DNA from: Hydrangea macrophylla
Lineage: Eukaryota > Streptophyta > Magnoliopsida > Cornales > Hydrangeaceae
Direction of reading: 5' to 3'
Length of the DNA: 64,000 nucleotides
NCBI GenBank assembly: GCA_033977485.1
Contig: CM066983.1
Location: forward strand, 62,181,010 to 62,245,009
Below are positions 30,671 to 40,498 of the stretch, piece by piece. A model generated the notes under the pieces. That model was given only the letters and a program-made list of their open reading frames with translations. It was not told the DNA's origin and searched no databases. The position numbers and the translations under genes were made by a program. Position 1 is the stretch's first letter; each line of letters starts with the position of its first letter.

Positions 30671-31846
30671 ATTTTTTATTTTAAAACAAAATAATACAGA
30701 GGTTTGACTCATAAGAAGCATCCTTAAAATCATCTTTTTACTGTGTTTGGTTCACCGCATTGCACTCTTGCATTTCCCCCCTCCGACTGTGTCTGAAATG
30801 CGGCGCTGACATTGTTCAGGTCTTGCTGTGCCAGGGCACAAGTCACCGTTGATACTGTACCTTCCAAGGTATATCAAAAAGAGTAAAAACCTCCGTACTG
30901 TCTCTCTGACGGTATATTGGAACTCTCGTCAACGGACCCTCTTTGACTAAACCCAGCCTTTGCATATAGATCCCTGTAGAACCTTTCATAGGACTGTTCA
31001 TTTATCTTTTCAGATAGGACAATATGATATAACTGCTGTATGCCCTGACGGGATTACCTGCCCGGTGTAGACGCTTATGTGGCATAGAACAGAACCTCTT
31101 TCTTATGATTCCCAAGGCAATCACTCACATGTAACCACATTGGGTTGACCTGCCTAGGCACCATGACAAGGATGTCTGCCCCATGTTCACAAAGATATAC
31201 ACCGCAAACCTTGTTTGTCGGTCTTGAGACATAGGAGTATGAAAACCTGCTAGAAAGTATGATCACTATCACCGTACTTACCAATTTCTCCCGGAAACTC
31301 TGCCCAGATATCCCAGATATAACCATACTTACCAGTTTCCCCCAGAAACTCTGTCCAGACACCCCAGATATAACCATACTTGCCAGTTTCCCCCAGAAAC
31401 TCTGTCCAGATACCCCAGATATAACCACATTAACCGGTTGCTCCCAGAAACTCTGTCCAAAATTCCCGAAGTATCTGGGAAATCCATGTTATCCCTTGGT
31501 GATCATACTAGAAAGTAAGGTTAGCACACTCTGTATGGCTAGGACCTCATTTGTTTAGCTGTTATCTGTTAGAAATAGGAGCATCACATAGATTAGGGCT
31601 TACATCCGCATGTTTGTCCCATTTGCATGCACCTTTTCTCATCTCTCTGCACGCACTGTCTCGAGTCAGTCCACGTCACTGTCTTTGTCTGTCTAAAAGT
31701 CGTCACTGTCAGGATCTGATACACCCCTTTCTCTCAAAATCTGTCAGGTCAGTATAGATTCCCAAGGTCAGCAGCCGGAATCCTCGTCTTGGACCAGGAG
31801 TTCAGATAATCGTCTGGTCAGAATCAGTCCGACAGCCCGCTTCGAT
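30671..31846 (+). other. Ogre 5' leader with 51-bp tandem repeats
   Basis: Untranslated region between primer site and gag. At 31265-31470 a 51-bp unit (containing CCCAGAAACTCTGTCCAGA) is repeated four times, with starts near 31276, 31327, 31378 and 31429. As 51 is a multiple of three, both strands stay open and give 17-residue repeats (plus strand ITILTSFPQKLCPDTPD). I see no other sign of a protein and treat it as noncoding. Confidence 0.7.
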
Positions 31847-34800
31847 ATGAATAGAGAAGAATTGGAAAACAAGGTCACCGAGTTGGGAGCAACCATAAGC
31901 CAACAATCCGACAGTCTAGCCCAGGTCCTGAAATTCATGGAAGAACTAAAGCAGCAACAGCCGCGACCTCCGCCCGGGTTTCCGCCACCGGAGTTTGAAC
32001 CTTCTCTACATGAGAATAATGGGGAGGAAAACTGGTTTCAAGGGATCCCACCGCTTACGTATGAGAAGAAGCTCCAAGAAAAATTGGACAAGGTCGATAA
32101 ACTGGAGAGCGTGCTGAGAAAAAGCAAGGGAGTCGATGATTACATGCTAGATCTGGAAGGCCTCTTCGAGCCTGTCAAGTTAAAACTGCCGGAGAACTTT
32201 AAAATGCCTGCCATCGATCGTTTTGATGGAACTGGGAACCCAAAAAGTCACGTGAAGTTGTGCATGAGTATCTTCCAGTCCATGGGCTGTACCCACGAGC
32301 ACATTGCAATGCTATTTCCGCAAACTCTGGCAAAATCTGCGCTGTCATGGTTCCTAACCTTGGAAGCCTCCAAGACCCGGGCCTGGGAAGATATCGTTCG
32401 AGTTTTTGTCGATCATTACTCTTACAACCAGGAGTTGGATGTCACTATCAGGGATTTGGAAACAACCCGGCAAAGCAACAATGAATCCTTCGCTGCGTTC
32501 CTGAGCAGATGGAGGAACAAGGTAGCTCAAATGACCCACCGGCCGATTGAAAAGGAACAGGTAAGGATGCTCATCCGGAATCTGCAGCCGCTTTATCATG
32601 AGAAATTATTCTACCAGTCCATTTCCACCTTTGAAGAGTTGTTTGAAGTCGGAACCCGAATCGAAGATGCTATCAGGGAAGGAAAGATCAAAAAGGAAGA
32701 CCCTCCGAGTCAGCCAAGAAGGCCCAACTACTCCCGGAATCCCCCGGATGTCAGTGCCCTTAGCAGCCAACCCATGGCATACCCCCCGAGGCCGTACCAA
32801 CTCTCCACCCAACCAAATCCCTCCAACCGCCCTTTCCAGAAAAAGCCTCCTCGCAATTTCGCCAAGCTAGAAATCTCTCTCTCCTCAGCCTTAGACCGCC
32901 TCCTCAAAAAGGGCCATCTCCAACTCCTCCAGCCTCGAAACATCCCACCCCCGCCTAACTGCGATATGTCTAAAAGATGCGCCTACCACCAAGCCCACGG
33001 CCATAACACTGATGATTGCATGCGCCTCTGCCATGATATTCAAGACCTTATTGACCAGAATATCATCGAGCCATCCCCGAAGCAGCCCCATATCACCCAA
33101 AATCCCCTACCAAACCACCAAAATGTCAACCTCATTGAGTCCAGCTCCGTACCCTTCAACCCTGCTGCCTATATCACCCCCCTAGGACAACCCTTGCCCC
33201 TCATTGACATCCCGGATTCTGAGGGAATTCATCTGATCGGAGGGGAGAACGACGAATGGCTACAACAGCTAGACGATGAGCAAGACTTATTCTTCTTGGA
33301 AGAGCATGACCTAGGGGTGGTAGACCTCAAATGGTATGACCCTAACAATGAGAGTGATGCTTCCATCTGGAACGAGACAAAAAAGCCATTTGTGGGAACG
33401 GATTGTGATTGGTTCAAGAAAGACGGGACTGTAGAAGGACCCACTCCTGCCGAAATTGATCACCTAACCAGGTCAGGCCGTCATTATCAGCCACCACTGC
33501 CCGCCACCGATGCAATCGAGAAAGGTCCAGTCAAGGACAAAGGGAAGGGTAAGATGGACGAGATCATCGAGGAAGATAATGAGTTGATAAAACAGCTAAA
33601 GAAAACCCAGGCACATCTCTCAATGTGGGATATCATGGTGACCTCTTACAAGCATAGGCAAGCTGTGTTGAATGCCTTGGCTGGAATTGAAGTCCCTATT
33701 GATACCGCGCCGGAGGACATGATAGCTTTCTTGGGCGCACTTGCCCCCGACCCGATCATTACATTTTCCGATGAGGACCTGCCACCGGAAGGATCTGCAC
33801 ATAACAAGGCATTGTACATCACTATCGGGTGTAAAGGGCAGCAGGTCCCATTTTGTCTGGTCGACACAGGTTCTGCTTTGAATGTTTGTGCGCTAAGGAC
33901 TGCCACTGCTTTGGGGGTCAATATCCTTGACATCACACCATCTGTGCAATCTGTGAGGGCCTACGATAACACCAGGAGAAATGTGATGGGGACTGTCTCT
34001 CTGCAAATCCGGGTAGGATCTTTGGTAAGCACTGAGATTTTTGAAGTCATGGACATACCTGCCTCGTTCAACTTACTGATTGGGAGGCCCTGGCTTCATG
34101 CCAACAAAGTTGTATCATCCACTGTGCATCAAATGATCAAGTACATTTATGAGAAGGAAGTAAAAATCATCCTTGGTAACAGTTGGGGCAATGAAGCTTT
34201 TCCGAACTACGCTCCCGTCTTCGAAATCCAAATACCTGAGTTGGAAGAAGGAGAAATTGGAGGATTCTTCATGGAAGAAGTCCACATGATCAATGATGAA
34301 GACAGGTTCCCTGAGATCCACTCTGCGGTTGTCAACATCGTCCGTAAAATGAACTACTTCCCTGGAATGGGATTAGGTCGACGCCAGCAAGGGATTCGAG
34401 AGTTCCCGCAGATCAAAGGGCAACAAGGCACTTTCGGGTTGGGGTACAAGCCCACTAATGAAGATGCCGAGCTACAGAGGCCATGGAAGAAAAGGGTGAA
34501 GGGTCTTCCACCATACCGCAAGACTTTGAATGGACAATTCGTCAAAGAAGGGGATGATTTCCCTTACTTTGGGTTCCCTGAACCCTGGATCCACCAAACC
34601 ACTAGGAAAAGGCACCCCGGGCTTGAAATCTTCGCTGACTGCGAGAGGCCCCCGTATCAAGATCCGTTCTTTCCCGAAGAAGTCGAGAAGACCCCAGAAG
34701 AAGACTGGTTGAAATACCTGGATACTGAAGCAATCGAGAAAATGTGGGAGGAATCCGTTGAGAAGAAGGAACAAGAGAGGGCCAAGAGCCAAGATGATCA

Positions 34801-37249
34801 GATCAAGCCAACTGAGGAGGATCTGAGCAACCAGGCTGTAGAGTCATCTGTCTGTGTCTCCCAATCCCCTCTTCCCCCAGAGTCTGTACTACCGATTATC
34901 GAGTCTGTACTGGAGTCGGCTGTTGTAAGCCCACCACTATCCAATGTAATCACTTCACCTGTCATGAATGAAATGAAAGACGATTCTGCTTACTCCTCTG
35001 TGTCTACCACTTGTGAATGCGCAGATCCCCCCGAGGATCTCCCAATCGAACTTAAGCAACTAATCGAAAAACCACCTGCTTATGAAATAATCGAAGATAC
35101 TTTATCAGTTAACCTAGGTGAAACAGATAATCCACAAATTGTGCAAATTGGCTCAACTCTTAATAAAGGAGAAAAAGAAAAATTAACTCTCTTGCTAAAA
35201 GAATTCAAAGATGTTTTTGCTTGGTCTTACGAAGACATGCCTGGGGTCGATCCCGACATTGTCCAACATCATATTCCTCTCCTTCCTAATTCTAAACCCG
35301 TCAAGCAGAAACTAAGGCGCATGAGACCGGAATGGGCACTCAAGGTTAAAGAAGAGGTGGAAAAGCAGTTCAAGGCAGGGTTCATCATTGTCACCGAATA
35401 CCCGGAGTGGGTTGCCAATATCGTGCCAGTCCCGAAGAAGGATGGAAAAGTTCGTGTGTGCGTCGACTTTCGTGATCTGAACAAGGCCAGTCCCAAGGAT
35501 GACTTCCCGCTTCCCCACATTGACGTCTTGGTGGATAACACTGCAGGTCATGAGCTACTGTCATTCATGGATGGTTTCTCAGGGTATAATCAGATTTTGA
35601 TGGCGCCAGAAGATCGGGAAAAGACGACATTCATCACCCCTTGGGGAACCTACTGTTATAGGGTAATGCCTTTCGGACTCAAGAATGCGGGGGCAACTTA
35701 CCAAAGAGCTGCCACCACTCTGCTGCATGATATGATTCACAAGGAGGTAGAAGTATACGTAGACGACATGATTGTGAAATCCAAAGATAGAGAAGGGCAC
35801 CTGGTAGCGCTGGAAAAGTTCTTCGAAAGGTTGCGCAAATACAAGATGAGGCTGAATCCAAAGAAATGCACTTTCGGCGTAACCTCCGGTAAACTCCTGG
35901 GTTTTCTCATCACACAAAGGGGAATAGAGGTGGACCCCTCTAAGATCAAGGCAATCCTCGAAATGACGCCACCACGGAATGAAAAAGAAGAAAGGGGGTT
36001 TCTCGGAAGAATCCAATTCATCAGCCGCTTCATTTCCAAGCTCACAGCTACGTGTGATCCTCTGTTCCGGTTATTAAAAAAGGGGGAGAAGTTCCAATGG
36101 GATGACCAATGCCAAGCCGCTTTCGACAAAATAAAAGCCTACCTCCAAAATCCACCTGTCCTTTCACCACCCACTCCTCATAAGCCCTTATCCCTTTACC
36201 TGTCTGTCTCCGAAAATGCCATGGGTTGCATGCTAGCCCAAGAAGGAGAAGAAAGCCACTCCGAAAAAGCCATATACTACCTCAGCAAAAGGATGACTGG
36301 GTATGAGCTCAACTACTCTACCCTTGAAAAAACGTGTTGGGCCTTGGTTTGGTGTACTCGCCGACTGAGGCACTACATGCTGGCCTTCCCAGTTGTGCTC
36401 ATATCCCGCATGGATCCTCTAAAATACCTTCTCGAAAAACCTGCCCTGACCGGTCGTATATCCTGTTGGTTACTTCTATTATCCGAATTCGATATCAAGT
36501 ATGTCACAAGCAAATCAGTAAAAGGGAGAACCGTAGCTGAGCATCTCGCAGAACATGCCGTCGAATCCAAAGAAAGTGGAGACTTCCCGTTTCCAGACGA
36601 GAGTATCATGGAAGTCAAAGAAGAACAGTGGAACTTGTACCTTGATGGGGCAGCCAACATGAAAGGATACGGAGTAGGGATGATTCTCGTATCACCAAGC
36701 GGGGACCACACTCCGTTGGCAGTCAAGCTCAATTATAACTCCACCAACAACACCGCTGAGTATGAAGCATGCATTCTGGGAATGGAAGCAGCCTTAGAGC
36801 TGAAAGTTCAGAAGTTGGATGTCTTCGGGGATTCAAACCTCATTATATCGCAAGCTAGAGGAGAATGGAAAGTAAAAGAAGAAAGCTTGAAGCCCTATCA
36901 CGATCATCTCGACCAACTCAAGAGGCGTTTCAAGAACGTCACATTCCTCTACTTGCCTAGGGAAGAGAACCAGCTGGCAGATTCATTGGCTACCTTAGCC
37001 TCTATGATCAAGATTCTCGCAGGAATCAAGATGATGCCCTTAGTAATTGAGCAAAGGTACGAGTCTTCGTTCAGCATAATCGCCACAATCGAAGAAGAAG
37101 AGAATGAAACACCGTGGTACCAGGACATCTGGAATTTCATAGAAAAGGGGATGTACCCCCAAGAGTCTACCGAGAAAGACAAGAGGGCCATTCGAAGATT
37201 CGCAGCGCAATTCATCATTTGTGGGGGGAAATTGTTGAAGAAAGGATAA
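31847..37249 (+). CDS. Ogre gag-protease-RT-RNaseH-aRNaseH polyprotein
   Basis: An 1800-codon frame. Domains by approximate residue: coiled-coil start (1-40); gag capsid (115-290); a Cys/His segment CAYHQAHGHNTDDC (about 377-391); protease with LVDTGSALN (about 670) and LLIGRPWL; a G-patch-like motif PGMGLGRRQQG (about 840); RT (about 1150-1350) with catalytic YVDDMIVKS (about 1303); RNaseH (about 1440-1530); a second, archaeal-type RNaseH (about 1598-1720) with YLDGAAN, EYEAC, FGDSNL and LADSLA supplying the acidic residues. The dual RNaseH is diagnostic of the Tat lineage. The frame ends at TAA 37247-37249, and the same frame continues as integrase, so this is probably a single mutation in one long gag-pol frame. 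Confidence 0.95.
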   Translation: MNREELENKVTELGATISQQSDSLAQVLKFMEELKQQQPRPPPGFPPPEFEPSLHENNGEENWFQGIPPLTYEKKLQEKLDKVDKLESVLRKSKGVDDYMLDLEGLFEPVKLKLPENFKMPAIDRFDGTGNPKSHVKLCMSIFQSMGCTHEHIAMLFPQTLAKSALSWFLTLEASKTRAWEDIVRVFVDHYSYNQELDVTIRDLETTRQSNNESFAAFLSRWRNKVAQMTHRPIEKEQVRMLIRNLQPLYHEKLFYQSISTFEELFEVGTRIEDAIREGKIKKEDPPSQPRRPNYSRNPPDVSALSSQPMAYPPRPYQLSTQPNPSNRPFQKKPPRNFAKLEISLSSALDRLLKKGHLQLLQPRNIPPPPNCDMSKRCAYHQAHGHNTDDCMRLCHDIQDLIDQNIIEPSPKQPHITQNPLPNHQNVNLIESSSVPFNPAAYITPLGQPLPLIDIPDSEGIHLIGGENDEWLQQLDDEQDLFFLEEHDLGVVDLKWYDPNNESDASIWNETKKPFVGTDCDWFKKDGTVEGPTPAEIDHLTRSGRHYQPPLPATDAIEKGPVKDKGKGKMDEIIEEDNELIKQLKKTQAHLSMWDIMVTSYKHRQAVLNALAGIEVPIDTAPEDMIAFLGALAPDPIITFSDEDLPPEGSAHNKALYITIGCKGQQVPFCLVDTGSALNVCALRTATALGVNILDITPSVQSVRAYDNTRRNVMGTVSLQIRVGSLVSTEIFEVMDIPASFNLLIGRPWLHANKVVSSTVHQMIKYIYEKEVKIILGNSWGNEAFPNYAPVFEIQIPELEEGEIGGFFMEEVHMINDEDRFPEIHSAVVNIVRKMNYFPGMGLGRRQQGIREFPQIKGQQGTFGLGYKPTNEDAELQRPWKKRVKGLPPYRKTLNGQFVKEGDDFPYFGFPEPWIHQTTRKRHPGLEIFADCERPPYQDPFFPEEVEKTPEEDWLKYLDTEAIEKMWEESVEKKEQERAKSQDDQIKPTEEDLSNQAVESSVCVSQSPLPPESVLPIIESVLESAVVSPPLSNVITSPVMNEMKDDSAYSSVSTTCECADPPEDLPIELKQLIEKPPAYEIIEDTLSVNLGETDNPQIVQIGSTLNKGEKEKLTLLLKEFKDVFAWSYEDMPGVDPDIVQHHIPLLPNSKPVKQKLRRMRPEWALKVKEEVEKQFKAGFIIVTEYPEWVANIVPVPKKDGKVRVCVDFRDLNKASPKDDFPLPHIDVLVDNTAGHELLSFMDGFSGYNQILMAPEDREKTTFITPWGTYCYRVMPFGLKNAGATYQRAATTLLHDMIHKEVEVYVDDMIVKSKDREGHLVALEKFFERLRKYKMRLNPKKCTFGVTSGKLLGFLITQRGIEVDPSKIKAILEMTPPRNEKEERGFLGRIQFISRFISKLTATCDPLFRLLKKGEKFQWDDQCQAAFDKIKAYLQNPPVLSPPTPHKPLSLYLSVSENAMGCMLAQEGEESHSEKAIYYLSKRMTGYELNYSTLEKTCWALVWCTRRLRHYMLAFPVVLISRMDPLKYLLEKPALTGRISCWLLLLSEFDIKYVTSKSVKGRTVAEHLAEHAVESKESGDFPFPDESIMEVKEEQWNLYLDGAANMKGYGVGMILVSPSGDHTPLAVKLNYNSTNNTAEYEACILGMEAALELKVQKLDVFGDSNLIISQARGEWKVKEESLKPYHDHLDQLKRRFKNVTFLYLPREENQLADSLATLASMIKILAGIKMMPLVIEQRYESSFSIIATIEEEENETPWYQDIWNFIEKGMYPQESTEKDKRAIRRFAAQFIICGGKLLKKG

Positions 37250-38467
37250 AATGGTCACAACCTGACTTGCTTGTTCGGGAAGAGCTCCCGAAGAATGATG
37301 GAGGAAATACACGAAGGGGTCTGTGGCCCTCACATGAACGGTCACATGTTGGCCAAGAAGATTATAAGGCAAGGGTACTACTGGACAACATTGGAAAAAG
37401 ATTGTTGTGAGTACGTGAGAAGGTGTCACAAGTGCCATATCCACGCAAACATGATGCACGTGCCGCCATCTCTTCTTTACAGCATGACCTCGCCTTGGCC
37501 ATTCTCCACCTGGGGAATCGATATTATTGGGGAAATCGTTCCGAAGGCCTCAAATGGAAATCGGTATATTCTAGTGGCCATAGACTACTTCACAAAATGG
37601 GTAGAAGCTACATCTTACACCAAGTTGGGGGCCAAGGAAGTGGCCAAATTTATCAAGAGAAATCTCATCTGCCGTTACGGAGTTCCTCATGAGATTATTT
37701 CGGATAACGGAAGTCATTTCAAGGCAAAAGTCAGGGATCTGTTCGAAGAATACAAAATCACCTATCACAAGTCGTCGCCATACCGACCACAGACCAATGG
37801 GGCAGTCGAAGCTGCGAATAAGAATGTCAAGGCCATACTGCAAAAATCAGCTGATACCTACAAAGACTGGCATGAAAAGCTACCATTTGCACTTTGGGGA
37901 TACAGAACATCGATAAGGACGTCCACAGGGGCGACTCCTTACTCACTAGTGTATGGGATGGAAGCGGTACTTCCGGTGGAGATAGAATTACCATCCCTAC
38001 GCGTAATGGCAGAGTGTGAAATTTCGGAATCAGATTGGTTGAGAGAAAGATACGAAGAATTGGCTCTCATAGATGAAAAGCGCCTAGCGGCAGTCGACCA
38101 TGTCCGAATCTACCAAAAGAGGGTGGCCCGTGCTTTCAACAAAAGGGTTCGTCCAAGGAAGATTGTCAAGGGCGACCTTGTCCTTAAAGAATTACGAGCT
38201 CCGATCTTTGATCCCCGTGGGAAGTTTAAGCCAAAATGGGTCGGCCCTTACATTGTCAAGGCTGTCCTTTCCGGAGGAGCAACTTACCTCATGGACCTCG
38301 ATGGTGTCGAATTCAAAGAACCAATCAAAGCCTCAAAAAGTACTATGCTTGACCATCTCCTAACCATTTTCTTTCAAACCTTTGCCCTGAACTACGCACG
38401 ACCTGATTCCCATTCGGGGATACGTAGGCAACCACATCGGTTCGGTCGCTCCACCCACAAAAGATAA
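37250..38467 (+). CDS. Ogre integrase (continuation of pol after one stop)
   Basis: Same frame as the upstream polyprotein; the first ATG is at 37271. Zinc-binding region with HMNGHMLAKK and CHKCHI, core catalytic residues in GIDIIGEI, ISDNGSHF and NGAVEAANKN, and a C-terminal GKFKPKWVGPYIVKAV domain. No chromodomain, as expected for Tat elements. The integrase start normally lies inside the polyprotein, so the stop at 37249 would separate it from RT unless read through. Confidence 0.92.
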   Translation, partial: NGHNLTCLFGKSSRRMMEEIHEGVCGPHMNGHMLAKKIIRQGYYWTTLEKDCCEYVRRCHKCHIHANMMHVPPSLLYSMTSPWPFSTWGIDIIGEIVPKASNGNRYILVAIDYFTKWVEATSYTKLGAKEVAKFIKRNLICRYGVPHEIISDNGSHFKAKVRDLFEEYKITYHKSSPYRPQTNGAVEAANKNVKAILQKSADTYKDWHEKLPFALWGYRTSIRTSTGATPYSLVYGMEAVLPVEIELPSLRVMAECEISESDWLRERYEELALIDEKRLAAVDHVRIYQKRVARAFNKRVRPRKIVKGDLVLKELRAPIFDPRGKFKPKWVGPYIVKAVLSGGATYLMDLDGVEFKEPIKASKSTMLDHLLTIFFQTFALNYARPDSHSGIRRQPHRFGRSTHKR

Positions 38468-38536
38468 CCTTTTCTTTCAAAACTTTGGCCCGAACTACGT
38501 TGGACCTGATCCCCGCTCGGGGGTACGTAGGCAGAC
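38386..38536 (+). repeat. Ogre CTACGT...ACGTAG conserved stem motif, two copies
   Basis: GAACTACG...GGTACGTAGGCA-type units at about 38388-38432 and 38492-38534, with a third at about 44177-44222 just before the 3' LTR. Each has AACTACG(T) and (T)ACGTAGG about 25-30 nt apart, able to pair as a stem, with a GACCTGATTCC-like loop. The first copy overlaps the end of the integrase frame. Confidence 0.75.
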
Positions 38537-39160
38537 TTTCAAAAAGAAAAGAAGGATGGCTCGCTAGGTCGAAAATCCGAAAGAACACCTAGGCAAAAAT
38601 TAGAGCTAAATCCAAAGTGAGCAATAACAAAAGAGAGAAAATAGCTCGCCAGGCCGCCTCCTTGGTGCCTGGGCAAAAATTATGAGTATGTGGGAAATAA
38701 AGTCGCGGTCCTTACCATAACCCGGAAATCACCTTCCACACTAGGGGCAAACTTCGGCCACTCGCCTCGTTTGCCTGAACCTCTTCTAAACTAGGGGCAA
38801 ATGTCGGTCATCTACCTCGTTTGCCTCACAACCATACATATCCCAAACTAGGGGCAAACTTCGGCCACCCGCCTCGTTTGCCTCCAATAAACCTAGCATG
38901 CCCAAGCAAGTACCAAAAGCAATGACTAATTAAAGTCTCGGCTACAAAATATTTTTAGAAAGTTAAAATGCATAAAATAAGATTTCCAAAGTAACCGAGG
39001 TTCACTGATAAACAAACTTTGAATATTACATAAGCAGGAATAATTAAAGAAATAAAAATCTCTCAAAAAGCAATCACACATGTTCAAAGACACTTGGAGG
39101 AATGAGCAGAATCAGTCAGGTCTAGTTTTATCTTTGCGTCTTTTATTTCTTCAAAGATCT
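38537..39160 (+). repeat. Ogre 3' noncoding part with GGGGCAAAC hairpin repeats
   Basis: Three copies of a 36-bp unit start at 38741, 38791 and 38848 (CTAGGGGCAAACTTCGGCCA ... CTCGTTTGCCT). In each, GGCAAAC and GTTTGCC can pair as a stem. AGGGGCAAAC also occurs at the element's polypurine tract (44369-44379). The remaining sequence is unassigned. Confidence 0.75.
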
Positions 39161-40159
39161 CTAGAAGTAGGCTTTTACTCGGTCGGTCCAACCATCAATA
39201 AAAGCAGCAATAGTGGTAGCCCTGATCCTGGAAGCAAAGATCCTCTCAGTAAACCCCCGGGGAACCTCCTGAACCTGTCCATACTGTCTGGCCAAACGGC
39301 GAGGATGATAGAAAGAGGTCTCTCTCAGGCCCATCAGCCACACTCTCTGGTGACCCCCAAGGCTTGTGGTGACAGCATAAAGGCCCCAACGTCTCACGAT
39401 CCAGCAAATGTCAGCCTCAGATAAAGCACCCATCATGCCCACCCAATCGGCAAAAGTATAGTGAGAGTCAAGCACGACTCGACGAAAGTAAACCGGTGGT
39501 ATACGGCCTGTCCACAGCTGAAGGCACTCGTAAAGCCAAGCCTGTAACACCAAAGGTGCCCCAGAAAGGAGAAGAGTCCCTTGGTTGAAGGCATTATCCA
39601 AACCGTTCAAAGTTTCAGCTAGAACCATGGCCATGGGATTCCTGCTAAGTTTCAGCCCGAGGCACACATGCACCAAGTCGACGGAAGTACTAGAGAACAA
39701 GAAGTGCGAAGTCATGCACAATACGAAAGCAGCCCCACGAGAAGCATCATACATGCTGGGATTCCCAGGACTGGCATACTGGGCAATAATGGAAGCAATA
39801 TTGAGGACCTCACCTTGAATCAGCTGGCGGGAAATAGTGATTGAACAATTCAGATATTCAGCCAAACCTCGCGTAGGACTGAGGGTATCAACAGAAGGGA
39901 GAATCAAGTCAGAGTCAGAATCAAAGCCAAGAATAGCACAGAACTCCTCAAGCATGGGGCATATTTCCAGGCCGTTGAAGTTGAAGACATGGTTCACTGG
40001 GTCCCAGTGAGCAATGGCAGCACGCAAGAACTCTGTATTCAGGGTCATCTGGCGAAGAGAAAACAGCTCGGTCAAGCCGTAGCTAAAGAGGTTGATCCGC
40101 TCCACGCCATCCGTAATGTTCAGCCAAGCTGTGAGTTGAGCAGGATCATACAAAGCCAT
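39161..40159 (-). CDS. Antisense ORF of the Ogre element, 332 codons, intact
   Basis: Uninterrupted minus-strand ORF between integrase and 3' LTR. It starts MALYDPAQLTAWLN and includes HWDPVNHVFNFNGLEICPMLEEFCAILGF, an all-helical-looking segment and a Trp-rich C-terminal part (ADICWIVRRWGLYAV). From memory it belongs to an uncharacterised plant family (DUF7745-like) often predicted from antisense ORFs of Tat retrotransposons; function unknown. It lies about 340 bp downstream of the antisense PMD gene and in the same orientation. No intron is needed. Intactness in a young element suggests recent constraint but does not prove it. Confidence 0.75.
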   Translation of the reverse strand: MALYDPAQLTAWLNITDGVERINLFSYGLTELFSLRQMTLNTEFLRAAIAHWDPVNHVFNFNGLEICPMLEEFCAILGFDSDSDLILPSVDTLSPTRGLAEYLNCSITISRQLIQGEVLNIASIIAQYASPGNPSMYDASRGAAFVLCMTSHFLFSSTSVDLVHVCLGLKLSRNPMAMVLAETLNGLDNAFNQGTLLLSGAPLVLQAWLYECLQLWTGRIPPVYFRRVVLDSHYTFADWVGMMGALSEADICWIVRRWGLYAVTTSLGGHQRVWLMGLRETSFYHPRRLARQYGQVQEVPRGFTERIFASRIRATTIAAFIDGWTDRVKAYF

Positions 40160-40498
40160 ATTTTCTGTCGCGACTCTAGCAAAAATCGAAATTTCGGCAG
40201 CACCTCTCCGCTTTACGGATTATCCCACCTGCAAGGCGAAAGCACTCACTATCACAAAACTGCCCATCGCAGTAACATCCAACCATCACAGTGTACATAT
40301 ATCAAATAAAAACAAGCACACAACTGCGCCCCCAAGCCAGAAGATATCCGGCCTAGGAGGCAAAACACCATAATACTCTGTCAAAAGGTCACAAATTGTG
40401 CTACACATCATCCTACACTGTCCGAATAATCATATCCCCAGTACAACCCAATCGAAAGCAGAAAAAGAAAATAAAATAAAATGCCCTCTTGGGAGGCC

